From contig NZ_AP018248.1 in assembly GCF_002368295.1 (NCBI RefSeq), forward strand, positions 3,173,725-3,237,724: a stretch of 64,000 bases of DNA, read 5' to 3'. The notes beneath the pieces were generated by a model. The model saw nothing but the letters and a program-made list of their open reading frames with translations, ran no database searches and was not told the origin of the DNA. This stretch comes from Tolypothrix tenuis PCC 7101 (lineage in GTDB: Bacteria > Cyanobacteriota > Cyanobacteriia > Cyanobacteriales > Nostocaceae). Shown in pieces: positions 26,410 to 34,519 of this stretch; the stretch's first letter is position 1; every line of letters starts with the position of its first letter. Position numbers and translations under genes: made by a program.

Positions 26410-29400
26410 ATGAAACTAAGAATTTCATTTTCCCTAAAATCTATGACCTCAACCGACCATGAAGCGCTTAAGCATTTGCAAGAATGCCAGCACCAGCTAC
26501 AGCTTGCTGTTCAGTATCAAAAAATCTTAGCAAGAATTCTTACCAAGAGTCGGGCATCAGTAAATTTAGAATCTCTGTGTTCGAGTTCTTGTCAAGATAT
26601 TTGTCGGCAATTGAAGATTGAACGAGTGGCAATCTATCGTTTTAACCCTGACTGGAGTGGTAGTTTCATTAATCGTTTAGGCTTTGCAGAATCACCCTGG
26701 AATACACTGGATGCTTTTGGACAAGATTTGGTTTGGGGAGATTCTCATTTACAAGAAACTCAGGGGGGGCGATATCGAAAAAATGAGCCGTTTGCTGTGG
26801 ATGACGTTTACGAAGCAGGACACTCTCGTTGTCATATTGATGTCTTAGAACAATTTCAAATTCGCGCCTATGCGATCGCCCCGATGTTTGTAGGTATAAA
26901 GCTGTGGGGATTGTTGGCGGCTTATCAGCACTCTGGGCCCCGAAAGTGGCATTCTAGCGAAGTAGAATTTCTTGCCCAAGCTGGCACCTATTTTGGTGTA
27001 GCAATGCAGCAGGCAGAAATTCTCTCAGAAACCAAACAACGCACCGCCGAACTGCAAGATGCGATCGCGCGTCAACGAGCATTAATAGAAGTGGTAGGCA
27101 ATATTCGCTCTTCTCTGGATATCGAAATAATTTTAGATACTACTTGTCAGGAATTATGCAAACTTTTGAAGTTAGAACGGGCAGCAATTTATCGCTTTAA
27201 TCCAGATTGGAGTGGTGAATTTGTCAGCCAATTTGGGATGGTAGAATCCCAGTGGAATAGAATTAATGCTTTTGGCAGAAATCTCGTTTGGGAAGATACT
27301 CACCTGCAAGAAACCAAAGGTGGACGCTACCGTAATAACGAAAGTTTTGCCGTTAACGATATTTACCAAGCTGGACATTCACGCTGTCACATCGATATTC
27401 TCGAACAATTTAAGATTCGCGCCTATGCTTTAGCACCGATTTTCCTAGGTTCAAAACTTTGGGGACTGATAGCAGCCTATCAACACTCTGCGCCGCGTCA
27501 ATGGGTAGATTACGAAGTGGAATTCCTCGGGCAGGTAGGGGCACAATTAGGAGTAGCAATCCAGCAAGCCGAGAATTTGATTCAATCAAAACAACAGACG
27601 GCGGCGTTTCAAGATGCGATCGCACGTCAACGGGCGTTAACTGAAGTAGTCGGCAAAATTCGCTCCTCTTTAGATATTGATTTAATCCTCAGAACCACCT
27701 GTCAGGAAGTATGTAAACTCCTAAAAGTTGAGCGAGTCGGTGTTTATCGCTTTAATGCTGACTGGAGTGGCGAATTTGTTGGTCATTTTGGCATTGCGGA
27801 AGCACATTGGGACAGTATTACTCCCTTTGGCAAAAATTTAGTTTGGGAAGATACTCACCTGCAAGAAACCAAAGGCGGACGCTATCGCAACAACGAAAAT
27901 TTTGCTGTTAACGACATTTACCAAGCCGGACATTCACGCTGTCACCTCGATATTTTAGAGCAGTTTAAAATTCGCGCTTATGTATTGACTCCTATTTTTG
28001 TAGGGCGCAATCTGTGGGGCTTGCTGGCTGCTTATCAACATTCTGCACCCCGTAGCTGGGATAACGTAGAAGTGGAATTTTTGGGACAGGTTGCTAGCCA
28101 AATGGGAGTAGCCTTACAAAATTCACAAATGATCGTTCAAGTTCAAACTCGTGCCGATGAAATGCACAAATCGGCAGAACAGCGACGAATTTTATTTGAT
28201 TTGGTGGTGAAAATTCGGGAATCACTCGATTTAGAGACCATCTTTAAAACCACAGTCCAAGAAGTCAGGCGATCGCTAATTGCAGATCGCGTTGGTGTCT
28301 TTCGCTTTGACCCTGATGTCAATTTTTGCAGTGGGGAATTTATCGCTGAAGACGTGTTACCTGATTTTGATGCTGCTTTAGCTGTCAAGGCGCAAGATTA
28401 TAGTTTCAGCGATCAGTATGCAGCGCAATATCAGCAAGGGAAAGTGCAAGTCATCTCTGATGTCAACCGTGCAGGCTTCAAAATTCCATATTTTGATATA
28501 GTTGAGCGATTTCAAGTCAAAGCACAGATTGTTGTGCCACTGATGGAAGGGGATGATCTGTGGGGCTTGTTGTACATTCATCAATGCACCAATGCACGTG
28601 ATTGGGAAGAAGCGGAATTAAAATTTGTGACTCAAGTAGCAGCACAAATAAGTGTAGCGCTGCGTCAAGCCAACTTGTTCCAGCAATCGAGTTTGCTGGG
28701 TCAAACCCGTGAAGAAGCAAATCAACTCGCTCAGGCTCTCAATGAGTTACGTACTGCCCAAATGCAAATTATCCATGCCGAAAAAATGGCTAGCTTAGGG
28801 CAATTAGTAGCCGGAGTTGCTCATGAGATTAATAACCCAATTAATTTTATTCATGGTAACTTAGAACACGCTCACCAATATACCCAAGAATTGCTGCGCT
28901 GTGTGGAGCTTTATCGAGAACATCATCCCTACGCTGCCCAGGAGATTCAAGAATTTTGGCACAAAGCCGAGATTGAGTTTTTATTCGAGGATTTACCGAA
29001 ATTATTTCAATCCATGCAGGTAGGTACTAATCGCATTCGGGAAATTGTCACATCTTTACGTAATTTCTCGCGCTTGGATGAAGCTGACTTTAAGTCCGCA
29101 AATATTCATGAGGGTATTGATAGTACACTGATGATTTTGCAAAACCGATTGAAGTCTTCAGCCGGTAACCCGATTATTCTTGTTACTAAAGACTACGATC
29201 AGTTACCACTCATCGAATGCTATCCCGGTCAATTAAATCAAGTATTTATGAATTTGCTATCTAATGCCATTGATGCCTTAGAAGAGCGAAATGTCCAGGC
29301 TAATCCGGAAGCGATCGCCGCTAACCCCAGCGAAATCAAAATTTCTACCTCGTTACTGAATAAAGACTGGGTTGCCATTCGCATTACTGACAATGGTCTT

Positions 29401-29607
29401 GGCATCGATCAACAGGTACTTTCTCGGCTGTTCGATCCATTTTTTACTACGAAGGCTGTTGGTAAAGGCACAGGCTTAGGGCTTTCTATTAGCTATCAAA
29501 TTGTCACAGATAAACACAATGGCAAGATATATTGTCAATCTGAACCAGGTAAAGGCTCAGAATTTGTGATAGAACTGCCAATTCATCAAGCGATACCTAA
29601 AAAATAG
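26410..29607 (+). CDS. Sensor histidine kinase with four GAF domains
   Basis: A soluble kinase of about 1065 residues (numbered from ATG 26410, which has AAGGGA upstream; a TTG at 26350 overlaps the preceding gene). Four GAF domains lie at about 45-200, 225-385, 410-570 and 595-755, followed by a dimerisation/phosphoacceptor helix with H805 (GVAHEINNPINF) and a HATPase domain with NAIDAL, ITDNGLGI and GKGTGLGLS. GAF1-3 are near copies with an exact 185-residue period; each has SRCHID(I/V)LEQF with C141, C326 and C511 in the position of the bilin-binding Cys-His of phytochromes and cyanobacteriochromes. GAF4 is cyanobacteriochrome-like but has DYSF where DXCF is expected and IPYF instead of the CH motif, so it should not bind bilin covalently. 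No receiver gene is adjacent. Confidence 0.85.
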   Translation: MKLRISFSLKSMTSTDHEALKHLQECQHQLQLAVQYQKILARILTKSRASVNLESLCSSSCQDICRQLKIERVAIYRFNPDWSGSFINRLGFAESPWNTLDAFGQDLVWGDSHLQETQGGRYRKNEPFAVDDVYEAGHSRCHIDVLEQFQIRAYAIAPMFVGIKLWGLLAAYQHSGPRKWHSSEVEFLAQAGTYFGVAMQQAEILSETKQRTAELQDAIARQRALIEVVGNIRSSLDIEIILDTTCQELCKLLKLERAAIYRFNPDWSGEFVSQFGMVESQWNRINAFGRNLVWEDTHLQETKGGRYRNNESFAVNDIYQAGHSRCHIDILEQFKIRAYALAPIFLGSKLWGLIAAYQHSAPRQWVDYEVEFLGQVGAQLGVAIQQAENLIQSKQQTAAFQDAIARQRALTEVVGKIRSSLDIDLILRTTCQEVCKLLKVERVGVYRFNADWSGEFVGHFGIAEAHWDSITPFGKNLVWEDTHLQETKGGRYRNNENFAVNDIYQAGHSRCHLDILEQFKIRAYVLTPIFVGRNLWGLLAAYQHSAPRSWDNVEVEFLGQVASQMGVALQNSQMIVQVQTRADEMHKSAEQRRILFDLVVKIRESLDLETIFKTTVQEVRRSLIADRVGVFRFDPDVNFCSGEFIAEDVLPDFDAALAVKAQDYSFSDQYAAQYQQGKVQVISDVNRAGFKIPYFDIVERFQVKAQIVVPLMEGDDLWGLLYIHQCTNARDWEEAELKFVTQVAAQISVALRQANLFQQSSLLGQTREEANQLAQALNELRTAQMQIIHAEKMASLGQLVAGVAHEINNPINFIHGNLEHAHQYTQELLRCVELYREHHPYAAQEIQEFWHKAEIEFLFEDLPKLFQSMQVGTNRIREIVTSLRNFSRLDEADFKSANIHEGIDSTLMILQNRLKSSAGNPIILVTKDYDQLPLIECYPGQLNQVFMNLLSNAIDALEERNVQANPEAIAANPSEIKISTSLLNKDWVAIRITDNGLGIDQQVLSRLFDPFFTTKAVGKGTGLGLSISYQIVTDKHNGKIYCQSEPGKGSEFVIELPIHQAIPKK

Positions 29608-29647
29608 TAATTAGGGCGGTGCAATTCAAGATAGTTGGGAAGGGCTG

Positions 29648-29700
29648 TCATTAGTCATTAGTCATTGGTCATTCCTATTGACCATTGACTCTTGACTCTT
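29648..29700. repeat. TTAGTCA/TTGACTC heptamer repeats
   Basis: Short direct repeats ATTAGTCATTAGTCATTGGTC and GACTCTTGACTCTT lie between the convergent kinase and aspartoacylase genes; the latter overlaps the stop region of the aspartoacylase gene. Confidence 0.7.
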
Positions 29701-30591
29701 AAGTCCTATTTTTATTTCTAATTCCCTTTTCTCAGTAATACACATTGCAATCCCCTTTTCGTAATAAGCTGCCTCATTAATAAAAACTGGATAGACAATT
29801 GAGTCGCCTTCATAAGGAATTTCTTGACCATCAAATGTTAAAAAAATCGGCTCGCCAGGATGCAGTGGTTGATAATCTCTAAATTGCAATCGTGGATGAA
29901 TCATTGCCTGAATTTCGCCCAATTCATTGCGGGGATAGTCTATTGTTCCGAGGTTGTGATAAGCGGTGAGGGTGTCATTTATTAGAGGAGCTTTTGCTTG
30001 ATTGTGATCTGCTAAATAATCTAAAATTGCATGAATAATTGCTTCAGTTTCCTCAAATAAAGCAGCATCCAAAACACCTTGAGCAACTGCGCCAACTTCC
30101 AGGGTACAGCCAAATTGACAAATTGAATCGAGATGAGACCTTTCTTGATTTTTGGTTGTGGAATAAAGGACTCTAACTTTGGGATTTATTGATGCAAGAT
30201 AAGCGGCTAATTGAATATTTAATAGATTCTCATTACCTAAAATAATAGACAGTCCCATATTGGCAGTAGAACTGTGTAAATCGATGACAAAATCTGCTTG
30301 CTGGCTACCTGCAAAACCAAAGGTTTGATAAATTACCTTAGCGCGTTGGGCTTCATAACTAGACAAATGAGGATTTTCTAAATCTCGCGGGAGAAAACAG
30401 CGATTGAGGTCAGTGTCAGTATAACGTCTGCCAATTGCATAGGCTTTAGGATTAGCAATTAGTGTCAGGGTTTCAAAACTTGAGCGCTGAATCAAATCAG
30501 GCGATCGCTCAAATTTTTTCACTAAATAAATTCCCGTAAGTTCATTTCCGTGCGTTCCACCAACAATCACAACACGTTTGATTTGACTCAT
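29662..30591 (-). CDS. Aspartoacylase (AspA/AstE family zinc hydrolase)
   Basis: A zinc-dependent amidohydrolase of the carboxypeptidase M14-like aspartoacylase family, which splits N-acetylaspartate or related N-acyl amino acids. Metal and active-site motifs: VIVGGTHGNELTG (H14, E17), DTDLNRCF, VIDLHSSTANMGLSI (third zinc ligand His) and TLEVGAVAQG (catalytic Glu). The C-terminal domain (FTFDG-type QEIPYEGD) is normal; total length is 309 residues. The final residues (about 300-309, SQESMVNRND) are read through repeat DNA. A LysR regulator gene is divergent 141 bases away and may control it. Confidence 0.9.
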   Translation of the reverse strand: MSQIKRVVIVGGTHGNELTGIYLVKKFERSPDLIQRSSFETLTLIANPKAYAIGRRYTDTDLNRCFLPRDLENPHLSSYEAQRAKVIYQTFGFAGSQQADFVIDLHSSTANMGLSIILGNENLLNIQLAAYLASINPKVRVLYSTTKNQERSHLDSICQFGCTLEVGAVAQGVLDAALFEETEAIIHAILDYLADHNQAKAPLINDTLTAYHNLGTIDYPRNELGEIQAMIHPRLQFRDYQPLHPGEPIFLTFDGQEIPYEGDSIVYPVFINEAAYYEKGIAMCITEKRELEIKIGLKSQESMVNRNDQ

Positions 30592-30732
30592 ATTTATAGC
30601 GATTACCCTGATAGCCTGATCTCAATTTTGCACAATAGCCCCTGTTTGTGACTATAAGCGAAAGCAACTATATTTGGGATACTTTTTTAACAACTCAAGT
30701 ATATTTTAAAAATATAGTAGTTCTGGCAAGCA

Positions 30733-31620
30733 ATGGAACTTCGACATTTACGGTACTTTATTGCTGTCGCTGAAGAAAAGAACTTTAGCTATGCAGCGCA
30801 ACGTTTACATATTGCACAACCTCCCCTCAGTCAACAGATTAGCGCCCTAGAAGCAGAAATTGGCGTAAAACTCTTCGATCGCAAAAAACGTCCCCTGCAA
30901 CTCACATCTGCAGGACAAGTATTTTTAGCTGAAGCCAGGTTAGTTTTAACTCAAGTTGAACATGCAATTATTCAAACACAACGCGCCAGTCGTGGTGAAA
31001 TTGGCGAATTGGTAGTAGGTACAAATAGTTCTATTGCCAATAGCCTGCTTCCTGATATGCTGCGAATATTCCGCGATCGCTTTCCCTATGTCAAGCTAGT
31101 ATTACGGGAACTCACAGCAGCACAGCAAATTCAAGAACTACAAAATCGCCGTCTGGATATCGCTTTTGATCGCTTACTCAATTCCTATCAACAGAATACT
31201 GAGTTGTGTTATCTACCAATTGGGCGTGAGTCTTTGGTGATTGCATTACCAAAAACACATCCTTTCGCTTCTCAGCCAGAAATCCCTCTGCAAGACTTGG
31301 CAAATGAACCTTTTGTGTTACCTTCTACAGAATTAGTTCCTTCCTATACTGAGATTATTCACCTTTGTGAACAAGCAGGTTTTTTCCCCAATGTCGTTCA
31401 AGAAGCCACCTGGATGATTACAGTTCTCAGCTTAGTTGCAGGTGGGGTGGGAGTAGCACTTTTACCCAGCAATGTCCAAAATCTTCAGCGCCAAGGTGTT
31501 GTTTATAAACCCATCCAAGGCGCAAATCTCACCAGAGAGATTGTAGTTCTGTGGCGACAAGAAGATACCTCACCCGTTTTGCACGAGTTTCTCAAAGTAA
31601 TTCAAGAATTAACAAATTGA
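30733..31620 (+). CDS. LysR family transcriptional regulator
   Basis: A 295-residue DNA-binding regulator. N-terminal winged helix-turn-helix at residues 1-60 (MELRHLRYFIAVAEEKNFSYAAQRLHIAQPPLSQQI, partly), followed by the linker helix and a periplasmic-binding-protein-like effector domain (about 90-290). The start MELRHLRYF is canonical. It is divergent from the aspartoacylase gene, the usual arrangement for a LysR regulator and its target. The effector is unknown. A terminator immediately follows the stop codon. Confidence 0.93.
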   Translation: MELRHLRYFIAVAEEKNFSYAAQRLHIAQPPLSQQISALEAEIGVKLFDRKKRPLQLTSAGQVFLAEARLVLTQVEHAIIQTQRASRGEIGELVVGTNSSIANSLLPDMLRIFRDRFPYVKLVLRELTAAQQIQELQNRRLDIAFDRLLNSYQQNTELCYLPIGRESLVIALPKTHPFASQPEIPLQDLANEPFVLPSTELVPSYTEIIHLCEQAGFFPNVVQEATWMITVLSLVAGGVGVALLPSNVQNLQRQGVVYKPIQGANLTREIVVLWRQEDTSPVLHEFLKVIQELTN

Positions 31621-31653
31621 AAAACTCCATCCACAAGGGGATGGAGTTTTTGG
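31621..31653 (+). terminator. Terminator of the LysR gene
   Basis: Twelve-bp perfect stem AAAACTCCATCC/GGATGGAGTTTT (31621-31632, 31639-31650), 6-base loop and T-run TTTTT, starting at the base after the stop codon. Confidence 0.85.
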
Positions 31654-31834
31654 GCATAGGGAAAAGGGTATAGGGCATAGAAAGATGTTGCTGTGTCCCG
31701 CCACAACTCCAAGGTAATACCAATTTTAAAAAAGAATGTGACAGATTGTAGGGGCAAGGCATTGCCTTTTCCTCTAGAATATATTGATAAAAATTATTTG
31801 AATTTGTATTAATATTCCCAAGAATAAACATTCT

Positions 31835-31860
31835 TTAGGGGCGCAGTTGTGCGCCCCTAA
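31835..31860. terminator. Hairpin downstream of the 109-residue gene
   Basis: Eleven-bp perfect stem TTAGGGGCGCA/TGCGCCCCTAA with a GTTG loop, 38 bases downstream of the minus-strand gene at 31898. It lacks a clear T-run, so it may be a repeat hairpin instead. Confidence 0.5.
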
Positions 31861-31897
31861 CTATCCACTTCATTTAGTGGAAAAAGCTATTGAATTA

Positions 31898-32227
31898 CTA
31901 CCACCAAATGCGATTGCCGTTTTCGTCAACTCGTGCTTGACGAATTACATCAGAAATTTCTTCAGCGTCTTTAACATGGTGAAGTGCTTTCTTCTCACCA
32001 TTTGGTTCATCAACAACAAAGTATGTAGGAACTGTAATGTGGTCACCTGTAATGTCTGGCGAATCTACAGCAACTTGTTTAGCCTTCTGTTCTACTGACT
32101 GTGGTTCGTCAGCAATTCTATCTCCAGGATTGGCTGTTAAGTTTCTTTCTTTGACATTTGGCTCATCTTGAGAATGCCAATCTTCACTTACAGGTTGTCT
32201 AATTTGCTCGTTTGATTCATTAGTCAT
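31898..32227 (-). CDS. Small hydrophilic hypothetical protein
   Basis: A 109-residue, acidic and charged protein without membrane segment or signal. The N-terminal 60 residues are rich in D, E, N and Q and look disordered; the C-terminal part (YFVVDEPNGEKKALHHVKDAEEISDVIRQARVDENGN, residues about 69-105) looks like a small alpha/beta unit. I do not recognise the family. ATG 32227 and codon pattern look genuine. It is flanked by hairpins and by 240 bases of spacer and appears monocistronic. Confidence 0.55.
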   Translation of the reverse strand: MTNESNEQIRQPVSEDWHSQDEPNVKERNLTANPGDRIADEPQSVEQKAKQVAVDSPDITGDHITVPTYFVVDEPNGEKKALHHVKDAEEISDVIRQARVDENGNRIWW

Positions 32228-32469
32228 AACTATTGCGGTGATTTAAAACTATTCATTTACTAACATCAATTTAAAGAATAAAAGGCCGCAAGAGTTCTTT
32301 CTCTAGAGAGAGTTTGAGAATATTAATTAAAGACAGATGTCTTAAGTTATATATTCATGGCAATATTTATGAAAAACTTCTTGCTTGAGAAATAGTTAAT
32401 ATTAATTTTTTTCTCAGAAGTATGGTGTGTTATTGTTGAGAATGCAACATTTCTCACAAACTGCTGAAT

Positions 32470-33540
32470 TTATTTTTTAGGTTGAAAAGGCGTATATTTA
32501 CCGCCTAGGGCTTCGACAATCGTGCGAGTGTTGGCTGTCATCATTTTGATATATGTATCGCCTTCACTCCCCTTTGCACCAATTGAGTCGGAGTAAAGTT
32601 GACGTGGGGCGAGGTTGACTTTAGCTTCTTCGGCTACCGTCTTAATTAAAGCAGGATTAATTGTTGTTTCTGCAAAAATGGCATTAACACCGATTTTTTT
32701 AATTGATTCCACCAATCGTTGTACAGTTTGAGCGCTGGGTTGTTCTTCTGTACTGATACCGATTAGTGTACCTGCGATCGCAATTTTATAAGCTTGTCCA
32801 TAATATTGAAAAGCATCATGGGTAGTAACAAGTTTGCGCTTATCTGCAGGAATGGTTTGGATTTGCTGATTAATCCAACTATGCAACTGCTTTAATTCAT
32901 TGGTAAGTTGCGTTGCATTCTCAGTAAATTCTGCTTTATCTTCGGGCGATAACTCAATTAAACCATCGCGAATTGCATTTACCATTGCGATCGCATTTTT
33001 TGCACTACCCCACACATGAGGATCGGGAACGGTTTCGCCTTTACCTTTATCTAACTGCAACGGTTTAACAACTTCTCCCACCGCTAACCGCTTCACACCT
33101 CCACCAGCAGCATTCATTAACTTAATTAGTCCGGGTTCTAGGTTGTAACCGTTATACAAAATCAAATTCGCTTTTTCCATCACCCGGCTATCTGCTGGTA
33201 CTGGTTCATAAACGTGAGGATCTGTACCAGGCTTGAGAATTCCTCTAACCTGAATTTCATCGCCGCCAATCTCTTCAGTTAAATCAGCAATGATAGTGCT
33301 AGTCGCTACAACTTGCGGTTTCCCATCACTTTGAGAATTACTACCTCCATTCGGCTGGCTACAACCGAATAAAGCTAAAGGTAGAAGTATTGCCAAGCAT
33401 ATCTGCGAAAGAATGTTTTTGGGTTGGGTAATGGGTAATGGGTAATTGGGTGTTTGGTGTTTCTTCCTCATCTCCCTCATCACCCCAATGCCCAATGCCC
33501 AATGCCCCATGCCCATCTCTCTCTTAAGTATTAGTTTCAT
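32470..33540 (-). CDS. mntC: Manganese/zinc ABC transporter substrate-binding lipoprotein
   Basis: A cluster A-I metal-binding lipoprotein that delivers Mn2+ (or Zn2+) to the MntAB channel. Expected ligands are present: His in TDPHVYEP, His in DPHVWGS, Glu in IFAETTINP and Asp in LYSDSIGA; TEEQPSAQTV and SDSIGAKGSEGDTYIKMM resemble Synechocystis MntC. A lipobox LALFGC ends at about residue 61. Residues 8-40 or so (MGMGHWALGIGVMREMRKKH, then QTPNYPLPITQP) are encoded by CATTGGG/CATCTCC/AATTACC-type repeats, so the signal peptide has an unusual repeat-derived N-terminal extension. No start codon lies closer to the hydrophobic segment. Divergent from mntA across 90 bases. Confidence 0.88.
   Translation of the reverse strand: MKLILKREMGMGHWALGIGVMREMRKKHQTPNYPLPITQPKNILSQICLAILLPLALFGCSQPNGGSNSQSDGKPQVVATSTIIADLTEEIGGDEIQVRGILKPGTDPHVYEPVPADSRVMEKANLILYNGYNLEPGLIKLMNAAGGGVKRLAVGEVVKPLQLDKGKGETVPDPHVWGSAKNAIAMVNAIRDGLIELSPEDKAEFTENATQLTNELKQLHSWINQQIQTIPADKRKLVTTHDAFQYYGQAYKIAIAGTLIGISTEEQPSAQTVQRLVESIKKIGVNAIFAETTINPALIKTVAEEAKVNLAPRQLYSDSIGAKGSEGDTYIKMMTANTRTIVEALGGKYTPFQPKK
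33420..33516. repeat. Heptamer repeats inside the 5' coding part of mntC
   Basis: GGGTAAT units (33424-33447), GTGTTTGGTGT, CTCATCTCCCTCATC, and CCCAATG/CCCATGC units (33487-33516) lie inside the open frame of mntC, before the codons of the lipoprotein signal segment. Confidence 0.8.
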
Positions 33541-33630
33541 TTATCTACAACATTACTTCTCTCTATAGATTTTTTCATATTTCTCTCATTTTTATAGTAA
33601 GCTCAAGAAATAAAATATGAAAGCACAGTT

Positions 33631-34458
33631 ATGAAAAGTGTCTCTTTTTACAAAAAATTCAGTTTAGCACCGAGAGAAATCTGGGGAAGTCCTGCACAAG
33701 TTATACAAAACCATGAAATGAAATCTACAGAGGGAATTTACATCTCCCATTTAGGGGTACACTACCGCACGCAAGAAGCATTGCGAGACGTTAATTGCAT
33801 CATTGAACCAGGTAAACTCACAGGTATTTTTGGCCCGAATGGTGCTGGTAAAAGTACCTTAATGAAGGCGATGTTGGGCTTGGTTGCTAAAAGTAGTGGT
33901 AATGCTTTATACGAAAATAAACCATTGATGCAGCAACTAGAGAAAGTTGCTTATGTACCACAGCGTAGCCAAATTGATTGGACTTACCCAGCGACAGTTT
34001 GGGATGTAGTGATGATGGGACGGGTAAAAAAAACTGGATGGTTGCGTAGTTTTTCCGCAGTTAGCCGTCAGGTAGCAAATAATGCCTTAGAAAGAGTGGG
34101 GATGAAAAATTATTGCGATCGCCCCATTGGAGAACTCTCTGGAGGACAACAGCAGCGAGTATTTTTAGCCCGTGCTTTAGCCCAGCAAGCAGAAATTTTC
34201 TGTTTTGATGAACCATTAGTAGGTATCGATCAAAAGACTCAAACAGTGATTTTTGAAGTCTTTCATGAACTCGCAAACGCAGGCAAAATCGTTTTAGTAG
34301 TCAACCACGACTTAGGCGAATCTATCACCCACTTTGATGATTTAATATTATTAAACCAAGAATTAATCGCCACAGGTTCACGCCAGCAAGTACTCACCGA
34401 AGAAAACTTACAACGTGCCTATGGTGGCAAAGTAGTTTACTTTTCTGATGCAGCTTAA
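33631..34458 (+). CDS. mntA: Manganese/zinc ABC transporter ATPase
   Basis: Cytoplasmic ATP-binding subunit of the MntABC importer. Walker A GPNGAGKST near residue 70, Q-loop VAYVPQRSQIDW, signature LSGGQQQR near 170, and Walker B AEIFCFDEPLVGID. The body is of normal length. The first 29 residues are not part of the fold; an internal ATG at 33718 (MKSTEGIYISHLGV) may be the true start. It is followed by the permease gene after 61 bases and is divergent from mntC. Confidence 0.88.
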   Translation: MKSVSFYKKFSLAPREIWGSPAQVIQNHEMKSTEGIYISHLGVHYRTQEALRDVNCIIEPGKLTGIFGPNGAGKSTLMKAMLGLVAKSSGNALYENKPLMQQLEKVAYVPQRSQIDWTYPATVWDVVMMGRVKKTGWLRSFSAVSRQVANNALERVGMKNYCDRPIGELSGGQQQRVFLARALAQQAEIFCFDEPLVGIDQKTQTVIFEVFHELANAGKIVLVVNHDLGESITHFDDLILLNQELIATGSRQQVLTEENLQRAYGGKVVYFSDAA

Positions 34459-34477
34459 ATGGTAATTGGTAATAAAT

Positions 34478-34510
34478 ACAAACACCAAACACCAAACACC
34501 AAACACCAAA
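34478..34510. repeat. ACACCAA heptamer array between mntA and mntB
   Basis: Four to five tandem ACACCAA units fill the intergenic space within the mntA-mntB operon, ending 9 bases before the mntB start; a TTGGTAA unit precedes them. Confidence 0.85.
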
Positions 34511-34519
34511 TGATAAACT

